From JAXHUH01 sp034211175 (GTDB taxonomy: Bacteria; Actinomycetota; Acidimicrobiia; Acidimicrobiales; CAIXPF01): a DNA stretch of 15,693 nt. Position 1 is the stretch's first letter, and each line of letters starts with the position of its first letter. This document shows positions 6,209 to 13,098 of the stretch, piece by piece. Under the pieces are notes generated by a model, which was not told where the DNA came from, did not search any database, and saw nothing but the letters and a program-made list of their open reading frames with translations. Both the position numbers and the translations under genes were made by a program. The stretch covers positions 1 through 15,693 of the forward strand of contig JAXHUH010000262.1 of NCBI GenBank assembly GCA_034211175.1. The letters run 5' to 3'.

Positions 6209-7783
6209 TCAGTTCCGCGGGAGGTTGGCGAGGTGGGGGCGGACGGTGCGCTCGGAGGACACCTTGTGGAGCGTGGCGGCCAGCGCGTCGAACGACTCGT
6301 GCTTCGGGCCGAGGTTGGTGCGCTCCTCGGGGTCGGTGCCGAGGTCGTGGAGCTCCCACTCCCACGGCTCGTCGGCCGGCTCCTCCTCGGCGCCGTCGTG
6401 GTAGCGGGTCAGCTTGCGGACGCCGTCGGGGCCGGGCACGAGCACCGACTCGACCAGCGGGTTCGACCGGACGGCCTCGAATGCCTCCTGGGTGACGACG
6501 CTCGTCGTGCGCATCCCCTGGCTGATCTGGTCCTCGGTCATGAAGTAGACGGGCTCGTCGGCCAGCTCACCGCCCCCGAAGCACGCCGTCAGGTCCCGGC
6601 CGACGAGCGGGTGGACCTCGACGTGGGTCCCGGCCACCGTCGCTGCGACCTCCTCCGCGTCGATGCCGGCCGCGGCGAGCAGGGTCGGGAGGACGTCGAC
6701 GTGGCTGGTCAGGGTGGACACGCCCTCCGGTCGGTGGTCGATCCCCGGCCCCGACAGCACCATCGGCACCCGCAGCGTCTCCTCGAACGCGTTGTGCCAC
6801 TTCTGCTGGAGGCCGCCGTGGGCGCCGAGCAGCTCGCCGTGGTCCGAGGTGAACAGCACGATCGTGTCGTCGGTGAAACCGTGGCGGTCGAGTGCGTCGA
6901 GCACCCGCTGCATCGCCTCGTCCGCGCACCGGTGGAGCCACAGGTAGAAGCGGCGGTACCACTCGTCGACGGGCTGGGGGAAGATCATCCCGGCCCACGC
7001 GTCGCGGTACTGACCGTGGGTCCGGGGCCGCCCGCCGAACGTGTCGCCTTGCGACGGCGCCATCGGGACGTCGGGGATGTCGTCGGGGATGTCACCGAAG
7101 CCGAGGAGGTCCCAGGCCGGGTTGGTGAACACGATGTCGTGGGGGTTCACGAACGACGCGACGGTGAGCCAGGGCTGGCTGCGGTCGACGGCGAGGTCGG
7201 CGAAGAGGGCCTCGACCTCGGCCGCGAACAACGGGTCGCGCACGAAGCCGGTGTTCTCGGGCCGGGGGCCGTGGGGCTCGGCGCCGATCCAGCCGTCGAA
7301 GCCGAACGCGTCGAGGCGGTTGGCCCGCCGGTAGGCGTCGACGTGGGCCTCGATCAGCGAGCCGTCGCGCCGGTTGGTGAGCAGCGAGTCGTGGTCGCCG
7401 ACGGGGAGGTCAGGGTGGCTGAGGTGCCACTTGCCCCGGTACTCGGTGCGGTAGCCGGCCGCGCGGAAGTAGTCGCCCATCGTGGGGACCTGCTCGGGGT
7501 CGAGCCACACCATCCGCGGGTCGCTCGCCGGCTTGGCCAGGCCGTCGGTGTTCCGTACGCCGTGCAGCGTGGGGTAGTGGCCGGTGAACAGCGTCGTGCG
7601 GCTGGGAAGGCAGGCGGTCGACGCGACGTGATGGCCGTGGAGCTCGAGCCCCGACTCGCGCAGCCGCTCCCGGGCGGGGAGCTGGTCGCGCCGCCACCGG
7701 GCGAGCGCGGCGTCCTCGTACGGCGGCGGGTACCGCTCCTGGTCCGTCATGAGGATCAGGATGTTGGGTCGTTCGGCCACCAC
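6209..7783 (-). CDS. Type I (formylglycine) sulfatase
   Basis: A 524-residue alkaline-phosphatase-superfamily sulfatase. The N-terminal metal site is RPNILILMTDQE (Asp14). The maturation and catalytic signature CLPSRTTLFTG starts at Cys58 and matches C-x-P-S-R, so Cys58 should be oxidised to formylglycine. Active-site Lys118/His120 lie in YRGKWHLS, the second metal site is FTSDHGELLGAHG (Asp314, His315), and Lys328 lies in QQKWHNAFEE. The C-terminal subdomain ends with the usual LHDLGTDPEERTNLG. No signal peptide is present, so the enzyme is probably cytoplasmic. Organic sulfate ester or choline-sulfate-like substrates are possible, but specificity cannot be read. Start GTG 7783 or the adjacent GTG 7780; an AGGGGGA lies just upstream. 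No sulfatase-maturating enzyme gene is in the window. Confidence 0.93.
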   Translation of the reverse strand: MVAERPNILILMTDQERYPPPYEDAALARWRRDQLPARERLRESGLELHGHHVASTACLPSRTTLFTGHYPTLHGVRNTDGLAKPASDPRMVWLDPEQVPTMGDYFRAAGYRTEYRGKWHLSHPDLPVGDHDSLLTNRRDGSLIEAHVDAYRRANRLDAFGFDGWIGAEPHGPRPENTGFVRDPLFAAEVEALFADLAVDRSQPWLTVASFVNPHDIVFTNPAWDLLGFGDIPDDIPDVPMAPSQGDTFGGRPRTHGQYRDAWAGMIFPQPVDEWYRRFYLWLHRCADEAMQRVLDALDRHGFTDDTIVLFTSDHGELLGAHGGLQQKWHNAFEETLRVPMVLSGPGIDHRPEGVSTLTSHVDVLPTLLAAAGIDAEEVAATVAGTHVEVHPLVGRDLTACFGGGELADEPVYFMTEDQISQGMRTTSVVTQEAFEAVRSNPLVESVLVPGPDGVRKLTRYHDGAEEEPADEPWEWELHDLGTDPEERTNLGPKHESFDALAATLHKVSSERTVRPHLANLPRN

Positions 7784-7797
7784 GGGGTCCCCCTGTC

Positions 7798-7821
7798 GTC
7801 ACGCCGTGACCCGGGACCGTA
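7798..7821 (-). promoter_or_regulatory. Sulfatase promoter with short inverted repeat
   Basis: A minus-strand TACGGT (7816-7821) about 32 bases before GTG 7783 is a plausible -10. Between it and the ribosome site lies a perfect GTCAC-gcc-GTGAC inverted repeat (7798-7810), at the expected transcription start, where a repressor could act. No good -35 is seen. Confidence 0.4.
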
Positions 7822-7917
7822 CCGACCCGGCTGCCCGACCGGCCAGGCGGGTGCCTTAGTCGAGTGTGGGGTCGTCCCGCTGTGGCGCGTCAGTCGGCGT
7901 GCGGCGTCGACGCGTTG

Positions 7918-7947
7918 TTGAATCGCCGGGGGTGGCCCCAATACGTT
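7918..7947 (+). promoter_or_regulatory. Promoter of the cupin gene
   Basis: TTGAAT (7918-7923) and TACGTT (7942-7947) with an 18-base spacer give the best -35/-10 pair in the window. The predicted leader is about 60 bases. A 9-bp stem CCGCGGCGG (7949-7957) / CCGCCGCGG (7966-7974) lies at the start of this leader. Confidence 0.5.
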
Positions 7948-8015
7948 GCCGCGGCGGGCGCCGGTCCGCCGCGGGGCGGCGGACGGCCTCGACGATCGAC
8001 CGAGGGGAGCGCTTC

Positions 8016-8537
8016 GTGACCGAGCAGCCGACCAGGTTCCAGGTCTTCCGGGCGGCGGACGCGCCGACGCTGGAGCAGACCGACGTCCTCCGCTACGAGG
8101 GCCTCACGCCCGACGTCCGCGCCGGCCTGAAGCAGCTCAACGAGGCCGGCATCGGTGAGGGCAGCTTCGCCAAGATCCTGATCAACGTGCCCGGCTTCAG
8201 CCTCGCCTACGCCTGGCACAAGAGCGACTTCCCCCTGCCGCTGCACAGCCACGACGTCGACTGCTGCTACCTGATCATCGCCGGCGAGCTGCGTGTCGGC
8301 AGCGAGACCCTCGGCAAGGGCGACGGGTTCTTCGTGCCCGCCGGCTCGGCCTACACGTTCTCCACCGGCGCCGAGGGCGTGGAGTTCGTCGAGTTCCGCC
8401 AGGCGAGCTCGTGGAACATCGTGTTCAAGTACCGCAACCCCGACTCGTGGGCGAAGGCCGCGGACACGGCCGCCGCCCGACGCGAGGTGTGGGAGACCGA
8501 GGCGCAGCCCTTCGGCCTCGTCGAACCCGTCGCCTGA
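8016..8537 (+). CDS. Cupin-domain protein
   Basis: A 173-residue single-cupin protein. The first cupin motif is around LPLHSHDVDCCYLIIAGELRVG (residues 74-95), where His77 and His79 are metal ligands and the usual Glu is absent, replaced by the DVDCC stretch. The second motif region is LGKGDGFFVPAGSAYTF (99-115), with a following strand GVEFVEFR. Such small cupins can be dioxygenases, isomerases or sugar/acid-binding proteins, so no reaction is proposed. GTG 8016 is chosen because GAGGGGAG (8002-8009) sits 6 bases upstream. An earlier in-frame start would add a basic, non-coding-looking extension. It is divergent from the sulfatase across 232 bases, and the two could be coordinately controlled. 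Confidence 0.85.
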   Translation: MTEQPTRFQVFRAADAPTLEQTDVLRYEGLTPDVRAGLKQLNEAGIGEGSFAKILINVPGFSLAYAWHKSDFPLPLHSHDVDCCYLIIAGELRVGSETLGKGDGFFVPAGSAYTFSTGAEGVEFVEFRQASSWNIVFKYRNPDSWAKAADTAAARREVWETEAQPFGLVEPVA

Positions 8538-8560
8538 TCCGGGGCCGGCGGGCGGGCCGA

Positions 8561-9190
8561 TCAGGTCATGACCCGCTGCACGAACGCCTCGAAGACGTCC
8601 TCGTCGGCGTCGATCCGGAGGTGGCCGTCGACGCGCTCGATGTGCAGGGCCGGGCAGAAGTGGTCCTCGGCGCCGACGAAGAAGTGGGGCGAGCCGATGA
8701 CGCCGCGCGCCTTGCCCTCCTCCCAGTCGGCGAGCACCGCGTCACGCCAGCGCTCGGACGTCGACGGCGACGCCGGCTCCCAGTCGGTGAGGCCGGCCTC
8801 CGTGGCGATGGCGGCCAGCACCACGGGGTCGGCGATGTCCCGGCCGTGCTCGAACAGCGCGTCCCGCACGGCGAGCGCGACCCGTTCCCCAGTCTCCACG
8901 TTCCGGGCGTAGCCGGCCGCGGTGAGGTCCATGGCCGGGAGGCTGGAGGCGGGGAACGCGGCGACGTCGAAGCCGACGAAGCAGTCGGCCGCCACCTGCT
9001 CGCGCAGGTCGACGATCTCCTCGGCGACGAACGGCCCGTCGAGCGGTGTTCCGTTGACGAGCTCGAGCGGCCACGCCCGCACGCGCAGTTGCACGTCGGC
9101 CCCGGCGGCATCGCGGCGTTGGACGAGTCGGCGCAGCCCGACGTGGGTGAACGGGCAGCACACATCGGCGAAGACGTCGACGACGGTCAT
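8561..9190 (-). CDS. DsbA/FrnE-like thioredoxin-fold protein (2-hydroxychromene-2-carboxylate isomerase-like)
   Basis: A 209-residue member of the DSBA-like thioredoxin group. The first strand and active-site region read VVDVFADVCCPFTHVGLRRL. Relative to the FrnE-type CPWC motif, this is C12-P-F-T15, so the second cysteine is lost, although an extra Cys11 precedes it. The helical insertion and the cis-Pro region GVIGSPHFFVG (around residue 170) are intact. Such proteins act as disulfide oxidoreductases, or as glutathione-type isomerases when the CxxC is incomplete; the altered motif favours a non-disulfide role. ATG 9190 has TAGGGT 7 bases upstream and no Shine-Dalgarno. It converges with the cupin (23-base gap) and lies 67 bases downstream of the glutaminase gene. 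Confidence 0.85.
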   Translation of the reverse strand: MTVVDVFADVCCPFTHVGLRRLVQRRDAAGADVQLRVRAWPLELVNGTPLDGPFVAEEIVDLREQVAADCFVGFDVAAFPASSLPAMDLTAAGYARNVETGERVALAVRDALFEHGRDIADPVVLAAIATEAGLTDWEPASPSTSERWRDAVLADWEEGKARGVIGSPHFFVGAEDHFCPALHIERVDGHLRIDADEDVFEAFVQRVMT

Positions 9191-9197
9191 GGCGCGA

Positions 9198-9203
9198 ACC
9201 CTA
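9198..9203 (-). promoter_or_regulatory. -10 box for leaderless transcription of the DsbA-like gene
   Basis: TAGGGT on the minus strand followed by seven bases and ATG 9190. With the hairpin at 9213-9228 just upstream, this suggests the gene is transcribed separately from the glutaminase. Confidence 0.5.
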
Positions 9204-9212
9204 CGTCGCCCG

Positions 9213-9228
9213 GCCCGACCGATCGGGC
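9213..9228 (-). terminator. Hairpin downstream of glutaminase
   Basis: GCCCGA-ccga-TCGGGC, a 6-bp stem with a 4-base loop, lies 30 bases after the glutaminase stop. It has no T-run. The flanking sequence also repeats TCGGGCTCGGC (9223-9233 and again near 9246-9256). Confidence 0.4.
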
Positions 9229-9257
9229 TCGGCCGGTCGGCAGGTCGGGCTCGGCGG

Positions 9258-10256
9258 TCAGGGCGCCGTCGGGGCGGCGCGCCGCCACGGGCGGCCGGGG
9301 TCGAAGAGGTGGAGCGCGAAGTGGGCCGAGAGCTCCTCGAACACCCGCACGCCCCGAACGCTGTGGCCGTGCTCGTCGAGCGGCGGCGAGAACGTCGCCA
9401 GCCCGCCGATCCCGGGGAGGACCCCGAGGATGCCGCCACCGACACCGCTCTTGGCCGGGATGCCGACGGTGAACACCCACTCGCCGGCGTAGTCGTACAT
9501 CCCGCACGTCAGCGCGACCGACAGCATGTCGCGCACCACCGCCGGGGCGATGACCGCCTCGCCGGTCACCGGGTGCACCCCGTCGTTGGCGAGCGTCGCA
9601 CCGATCAGCGCCAGGTCCTCCGCGGTGACGAGCACCGAGCACTGCGCGAAGTAGAGGTCGAGCGTCTCCTCGACCCGGTCGTCGATGATGCCCTGGCTGC
9701 GCATCAGGTAGGCGATCGCCCGGTTGCGGTCCCCGGTCGCCCGCTCCGACTCCCACACCCGGCGGTCGACCTCGGGTCGTCGGCCGACGTAGCGCTCGTA
9801 CAGGGAGCGGAGCGCCTCGACGCGCTCGTCGAGGTCGGAGCCGACGACCAGGTCGGTGATCGCGATCGCGCCGGCGTTCACCATCGGGTTCGGCGCACGG
9901 TTGTCGTGCTCGTCGAGGACGATGGCGTTGAACCGGTCGCCGGTCGGGGCGACGCCCACGCGCCGCATGACCCGCTCGCGGCCGTGGGTCTTGAGCGCCA
10001 GCCCGTAGACCAGCAGCTTGGAGATCGACTGGATCGTGAACGGCGTGGACGCGTCGCCGACCGACAGCACTCGCCCGTCGATCGTCGCGACCGAGATGGC
10101 GAACGCCTGCGGGTCGGCGCCGGCCAGCTCGGGTATGTAGTCGGCGACGGCCCCGTCGTCGAGCCGCGCGTACTCGTCGTGCAGCTGGCCGATCGCGTGC
10201 CGGACCCACTCCTGCTGGTGATGCGGCCGGTCGGCCTGCGGGTCGAGATCGGCCAT
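9258..10256 (-). CDS. glsA: Glutaminase (serine-dependent, GlsA family)
   Basis: A 332-residue enzyme hydrolysing L-glutamine to L-glutamate and ammonia. The family's beta-lactamase-like catalytic motif appears as FTIQSISKLLVYGLAL, with nucleophile Ser77 and Lys80 in S-x-x-K. NPMVNAGAIA (Asn127) is the highly conserved substrate-binding segment, and later family blocks include CGMYDYAGEW and GIPAKSGVGGGI. Length is at the upper end of the family because of a C-terminal tail (HLFDPGRPWRRAAPTAP). No signal peptide, so cytoplasmic. The frame stays open upstream across the divergent metallopeptidase, but ATG 10256 is right by homology and has TACGCT 8 bases before it, with no Shine-Dalgarno. Confidence 0.95.
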   Translation of the reverse strand: MADLDPQADRPHHQQEWVRHAIGQLHDEYARLDDGAVADYIPELAGADPQAFAISVATIDGRVLSVGDASTPFTIQSISKLLVYGLALKTHGRERVMRRVGVAPTGDRFNAIVLDEHDNRAPNPMVNAGAIAITDLVVGSDLDERVEALRSLYERYVGRRPEVDRRVWESERATGDRNRAIAYLMRSQGIIDDRVEETLDLYFAQCSVLVTAEDLALIGATLANDGVHPVTGEAVIAPAVVRDMLSVALTCGMYDYAGEWVFTVGIPAKSGVGGGILGVLPGIGGLATFSPPLDEHGHSVRGVRVFEELSAHFALHLFDPGRPWRRAAPTAP

Positions 10257-10264
10257 CGCGCCGG

Positions 10265-10282
10265 AGCGTACGGCACTACGGT
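10265..10282. promoter_or_regulatory. Back-to-back -10 boxes of the divergent leaderless glutaminase and metallopeptidase genes
   Basis: The 33-base gap between the two starts holds a minus-strand TACGCT (10265-10270, 8 bases from ATG 10256) and a plus-strand TACGGT (10277-10282, 7 bases from GTG 10290). The -35 region of each promoter must lie over or inside the opposite gene's start, so the two polymerases should compete. Confidence 0.6.
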
Positions 10283-10289
10283 TCCGGCC

Positions 10290-11348
10290 GTGCACATCCT
10301 CAGGTGCCCGCGGTGCGGGCATGCCGCACCCGTCCAGTCGCTCGAGTGCATCGCTTGCGGGACGGCGATCGGGTTCCACCCGACGAAGCTGGCCATGGTC
10401 GAGCTCACCGCCGACGGCGCAGCCGTCGCCGACGAGCCGTGGACGGCGTGCGCCAACCGGGGGTGGGACTGCAACTGGCTGCTGCCCGCCGATGCCGGAG
10501 TGGCCCGCTGCTTCGCCTGCCGCTCGAACCGGAACCGTCCCGCGTCCGACGACACGATCGCGCTCGAGAAGCTGGCCGAGGCGTCCAAGGCGAAGCGTCG
10601 CCTGCTCATCCAGCTCGCCGACCTCGGCCTGCCCGTCGACCTCTACCACGACCGCGAGGGAGGGCTGGCGTTCGACCTGCTGTCGTCGTACTCGGGCGAC
10701 GGCCCGGTGACCACCGGCCACGCCAGCGGCGTGATCACCATCGACCTGGTCGAGACGCTCGACGACTACCGGGAGCGCCTCCGCATCCAGCTCGGCGAGC
10801 CGTACCGGACGATGCTCGGGCACTTCCGCCACGAGGTGGGCCACTACTACCAGTGGATCCTCGTCGAGCAGGGACCCCGCATCGACGAGTGCCGGGAGCT
10901 GTTCGGCGACGAGCGGGCCTCCTACGCCGACGCCCTCGATCGCCACTACCACAAGGGTGCGCCCGACGGGTGGGAGGCGTCGTACATCTCCGAGTACGCC
11001 ACCATGCACCCCTGGGAGGACTTCGCGGAGACGTTCGCCCACTACCTCCACATCACCGACACCCTCAGCACCGCGGCGACCGGCGGCATGGCGCTGCAGG
11101 CCGCCCGCCTGGACGGACTGGTCGATGCCGACGTCGTGCCCCGCGCGTCCTACGCCGACGTCGGGATCGACGAGCTCCTGGCCGACTGGCGGTGGTCGTC
11201 GATGTTCTTCAACGCCGTGAACCACGCCATGGGCAAGGGCGATCTCTACCCGTTCCGCCTGGTCGAGCCGGTGGTCGCCAAGCTGGCGTTCGTGCACGAC
11301 GTGATCAGCGAGACCGGCCGCATCGCGCCCCGCCCGATCCTCACCTGA
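10290..11348 (+). CDS. Zinc-ribbon putative zinc-binding metallopeptidase (Peptidase_Mx type)
   Basis: A 352-residue protein. The N-terminus is a zinc ribbon (CPRC at 6-9, Cys20 and Cys23 in ECIACG), followed by a second four-Cys cluster (Cys54, Cys61, Cys74, Cys77). Then come a helical segment (KRRLLIQLADLGLP), strands around TGHASGVITIDLVE, and the catalytic helix LGHFRHEVGHYYQWIL with HEVGH at 181-185. A further acidic/His region HPWEDFAETFAHYLHI (240-255) probably supplies the third zinc ligand. This matches the family of cytoplasmic putative zinc metallopeptidases with an N-terminal zinc ribbon; no substrate is known to me. GTG 10290 is leaderless. It lies 95 bases upstream of the vWA gene on the same strand. 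Confidence 0.92.
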   Translation: MHILRCPRCGHAAPVQSLECIACGTAIGFHPTKLAMVELTADGAAVADEPWTACANRGWDCNWLLPADAGVARCFACRSNRNRPASDDTIALEKLAEASKAKRRLLIQLADLGLPVDLYHDREGGLAFDLLSSYSGDGPVTTGHASGVITIDLVETLDDYRERLRIQLGEPYRTMLGHFRHEVGHYYQWILVEQGPRIDECRELFGDERASYADALDRHYHKGAPDGWEASYISEYATMHPWEDFAETFAHYLHITDTLSTAATGGMALQAARLDGLVDADVVPRASYADVGIDELLADWRWSSMFFNAVNHAMGKGDLYPFRLVEPVVAKLAFVHDVISETGRIAPRPILT

Positions 11349-11350
11349 CG

Positions 11351-11373
11351 ATTTGGTCGGGCGGCCGACAAAT
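11351..11373. repeat. Imperfect inverted repeat after the metallopeptidase gene
   Basis: ATTTGGTCGG (11351-11360) and CCGACAAAT (11365-11373) pair with one bulged G and a 4-base loop. It begins 2 bases after the metallopeptidase stop and lies 71 bases before the vWA start. It could attenuate read-through or act as an operator for the downstream triad. Confidence 0.45.
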
Positions 11374-11443
11374 CCGGAACCCCGATGCACTCGCGCACGT
11401 AATGTGGTCGCCGCTAGGCGCACGACCGCCACTGAGAGAGATG

Positions 11444-12121
11444 ATGAGCGAGCCCGCCGGCAACGTCCTCCCCGTCTACTTCGTCGCCGACGAGTCCGGC
11501 TCCATGGCCGGCGACATCGAGCAGCTCAACCTGGGCCTCGTCAGCCTCCTCGACGCCCTCCACGCCGAGTCCATGGCCGCCGCCAAGGTCCGGTTCTGCG
11601 TCATCGGGTTCGCCGACGACGCCCTCTGCTACCTCGAGCCCTCCGACCTGCGCGAGGTCGAGGAGATGCCCCGCCTCGACGCCCGGGGCACGACGTCGTA
11701 CGCGTCGGTCCTGCGGGAGCTCCACGAGCGCATCCCCCGCGACGTCGACCAGCTCAAGGCCGACGGCTACCTCGTCAACCGGCCGGCCGTGTTCTTCCTC
11801 ACCGACGGTGTGCCGAACGCCGGGGACGGCTGGCGGGAGATCTACGACGCGCTCACCGACTCGTCGTTCCGGGCCCGGCCGAACATCCTCGCGTTCGGCA
11901 TGGGCCACTCCGACCCGGACGTGGTCCGCTACCTCGCCACCTCCGAGGAGTACGCGTTCGTGACCGCGGCCGGCGTCGACACCGGTCGGGCCATCGTGTC
12001 GTTCGTGACCGCGCTGACCCAGTCGGTGATCAGCTCGGGCCACGCCCTGGCCAGCGGCGACGCCGAGCTGCCCGTCGAGAAGCCGGAGGGGTTCATCTCC
12101 CTCGCCGTGGACACGGTGTGA
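11444..12121 (+). CDS. TerY-like von Willebrand factor A (vWA) domain protein
   Basis: A 225-residue protein that is almost entirely one vWA domain. The metal-ion-dependent adhesion site is intact: DESGS at residues 16-20 (DxSxS), the Thr in RGTTSYASVL (83/84) and Asp121 in FFLTDGVPNAG. TerY-type vWA proteins are cytoplasmic and act as partners or scaffolds of a kinase and a PP2C phosphatase. Start: adjacent ATGs at 11441 and 11444; the purine-rich GAGAGAG (11434-11440) is better spaced for 11444. An in-frame ATG at 11402 would add 14 residues and has no ribosome site. The gene's GTGTGA end overlaps the phosphatase start by 4 bases. I find no tellurite-specific genes alongside it. Confidence 0.92.
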   Translation: MSEPAGNVLPVYFVADESGSMAGDIEQLNLGLVSLLDALHAESMAAAKVRFCVIGFADDALCYLEPSDLREVEEMPRLDARGTTSYASVLRELHERIPRDVDQLKADGYLVNRPAVFFLTDGVPNAGDGWREIYDALTDSSFRARPNILAFGMGHSDPDVVRYLATSEEYAFVTAAGVDTGRAIVSFVTALTQSVISSGHALASGDAELPVEKPEGFISLAVDTV

Positions 12122-13098
12122 CCATCGAGGCCTCGGCCCAGCAGGCGTCCGGTGACGCCGGCGCCGATGACCGGGAGTCGGGCGGTGACGTCCCGGCCCC
12201 GGTGATCCCACCGGTCGTCGTCGGACGTCCCGGCCCGTCGATCGAGCCGCGAGCGGTCGATCACGTGTACCGGGCCTCGCCGTACCGGCCGGACACGGCC
12301 ATCGACGGGTGGACCGACGAGCACTGGGCCGTCCGGGCCGTGTCGCTCCGCGGCCACGCCCACCGCCATGGCGGTGTCCCCCGCCAGGACGACATGGCGC
12401 TCGCCCGGCGCTCCTCGGGCGACGGGGGCCTGCTCGTCGCCGTCGCCGACGGCGTCTCCGCCGCGCCCCAGGCCCACATCGGCGCCACGACGGCGGTGCG
12501 CTACGCCGTGCAGTGGCTCGACGCCTCGACCTCCGCCGAGGACGGCGCTCTCGACGCGACCGGGCTGGTGCGCGCGACCGCATGGGCCCTGGTCGAGCAT
12601 GCCGCCGCGGTGCTCGACATCGCCACCGACGCGGCCGAGGCCGAGCCGCAGGTCGCGACCACGCTGGTCGCCGCGACCATCGACCCGCCCGCCGGCGGCG
12701 AGGCCGGTGGCGTCGTTCGTCTGGCCGCGGTCGGGGACTCGGGCGCGTGGGTGCTCTCGGGCGGGCGGTTCGACCGCGTGGTCGGGGGCAAGGCGCGCTC
12801 CGACGATGCGATCAGCTCGTCGGCCGTGACCGCCCTGCCCCGGGTACCGAACGAGATCGCGACCGCCACCGTCGAGCTCGGGCCCGACGACGTGCTGATC
12901 ATCGCCACCGACGGGATCGGCGACCCGCTCGGCGCCGGATCGGGATCGGTCGGCGCGCTGCTCCGCTCGCTGCTCGAGGGTCGCGTGCCGACGCTGGTGG
13001 AGCTGGCCCACGCGGTCGACTTCTCCCGGGAGACCTTCGACGACGACCGCACACTCGTCGCCGTCCGGCCCCGGGGAGTCGTCGCGGACCGCCGATGA
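12118..13098 (+). CDS. PP2C-family protein serine/threonine phosphatase
   Basis: A 326-residue protein with an unusual Pro/Ala-rich N-terminal extension (residues 1-65), then a PP2C domain. The metal-binding aspartates are recognisable in order: RQDDMALAR (Asp91/92), LLVAVADGVSAAPQAHIGA (Asp111), AAVGDSGAWVL (Asp207), IIATDGIGDPLG (Asp265) and FDDDRTLVAV (Asp309/310). The DGxGG of classical PP2C is DGVSA, a common divergence. Expected activity is Mn/Mg-dependent removal of phosphate from Ser/Thr residues, with the kinase encoded next or the vWA protein as likely partners. GTG 12118 overlaps the vWA stop (GTGA), and the gene's own TGA overlaps the kinase ATG, so all three are translationally coupled. 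Confidence 0.93.
   Translation: MTIEASAQQASGDAGADDRESGGDVPAPVIPPVVVGRPGPSIEPRAVDHVYRASPYRPDTAIDGWTDEHWAVRAVSLRGHAHRHGGVPRQDDMALARRSSGDGGLLVAVADGVSAAPQAHIGATTAVRYAVQWLDASTSAEDGALDATGLVRATAWALVEHAAAVLDIATDAAEAEPQVATTLVAATIDPPAGGEAGGVVRLAAVGDSGAWVLSGGRFDRVVGGKARSDDAISSSAVTALPRVPNEIATATVELGPDDVLIIATDGIGDPLGAGSGSVGALLRSLLEGRVPTLVELAHAVDFSRETFDDDRTLVAVRPRGVVADRR

Noticed and set aside
8535..8563. TGATC...GATCA symmetry spanning the two convergent stop codons as a bidirectional terminator
   Set aside because: The 5-bp arms largely follow from the two opposed TGA stops, and the GC-rich centre does not fold into a convincing stem.
9258..11432. Extension of the glutaminase frame upstream across the metallopeptidase gene
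   Set aside because: The upstream part lies opposite a well-supported gene and has no family similarity; ATG 10256 fits glutaminase length and has its own -10 box.
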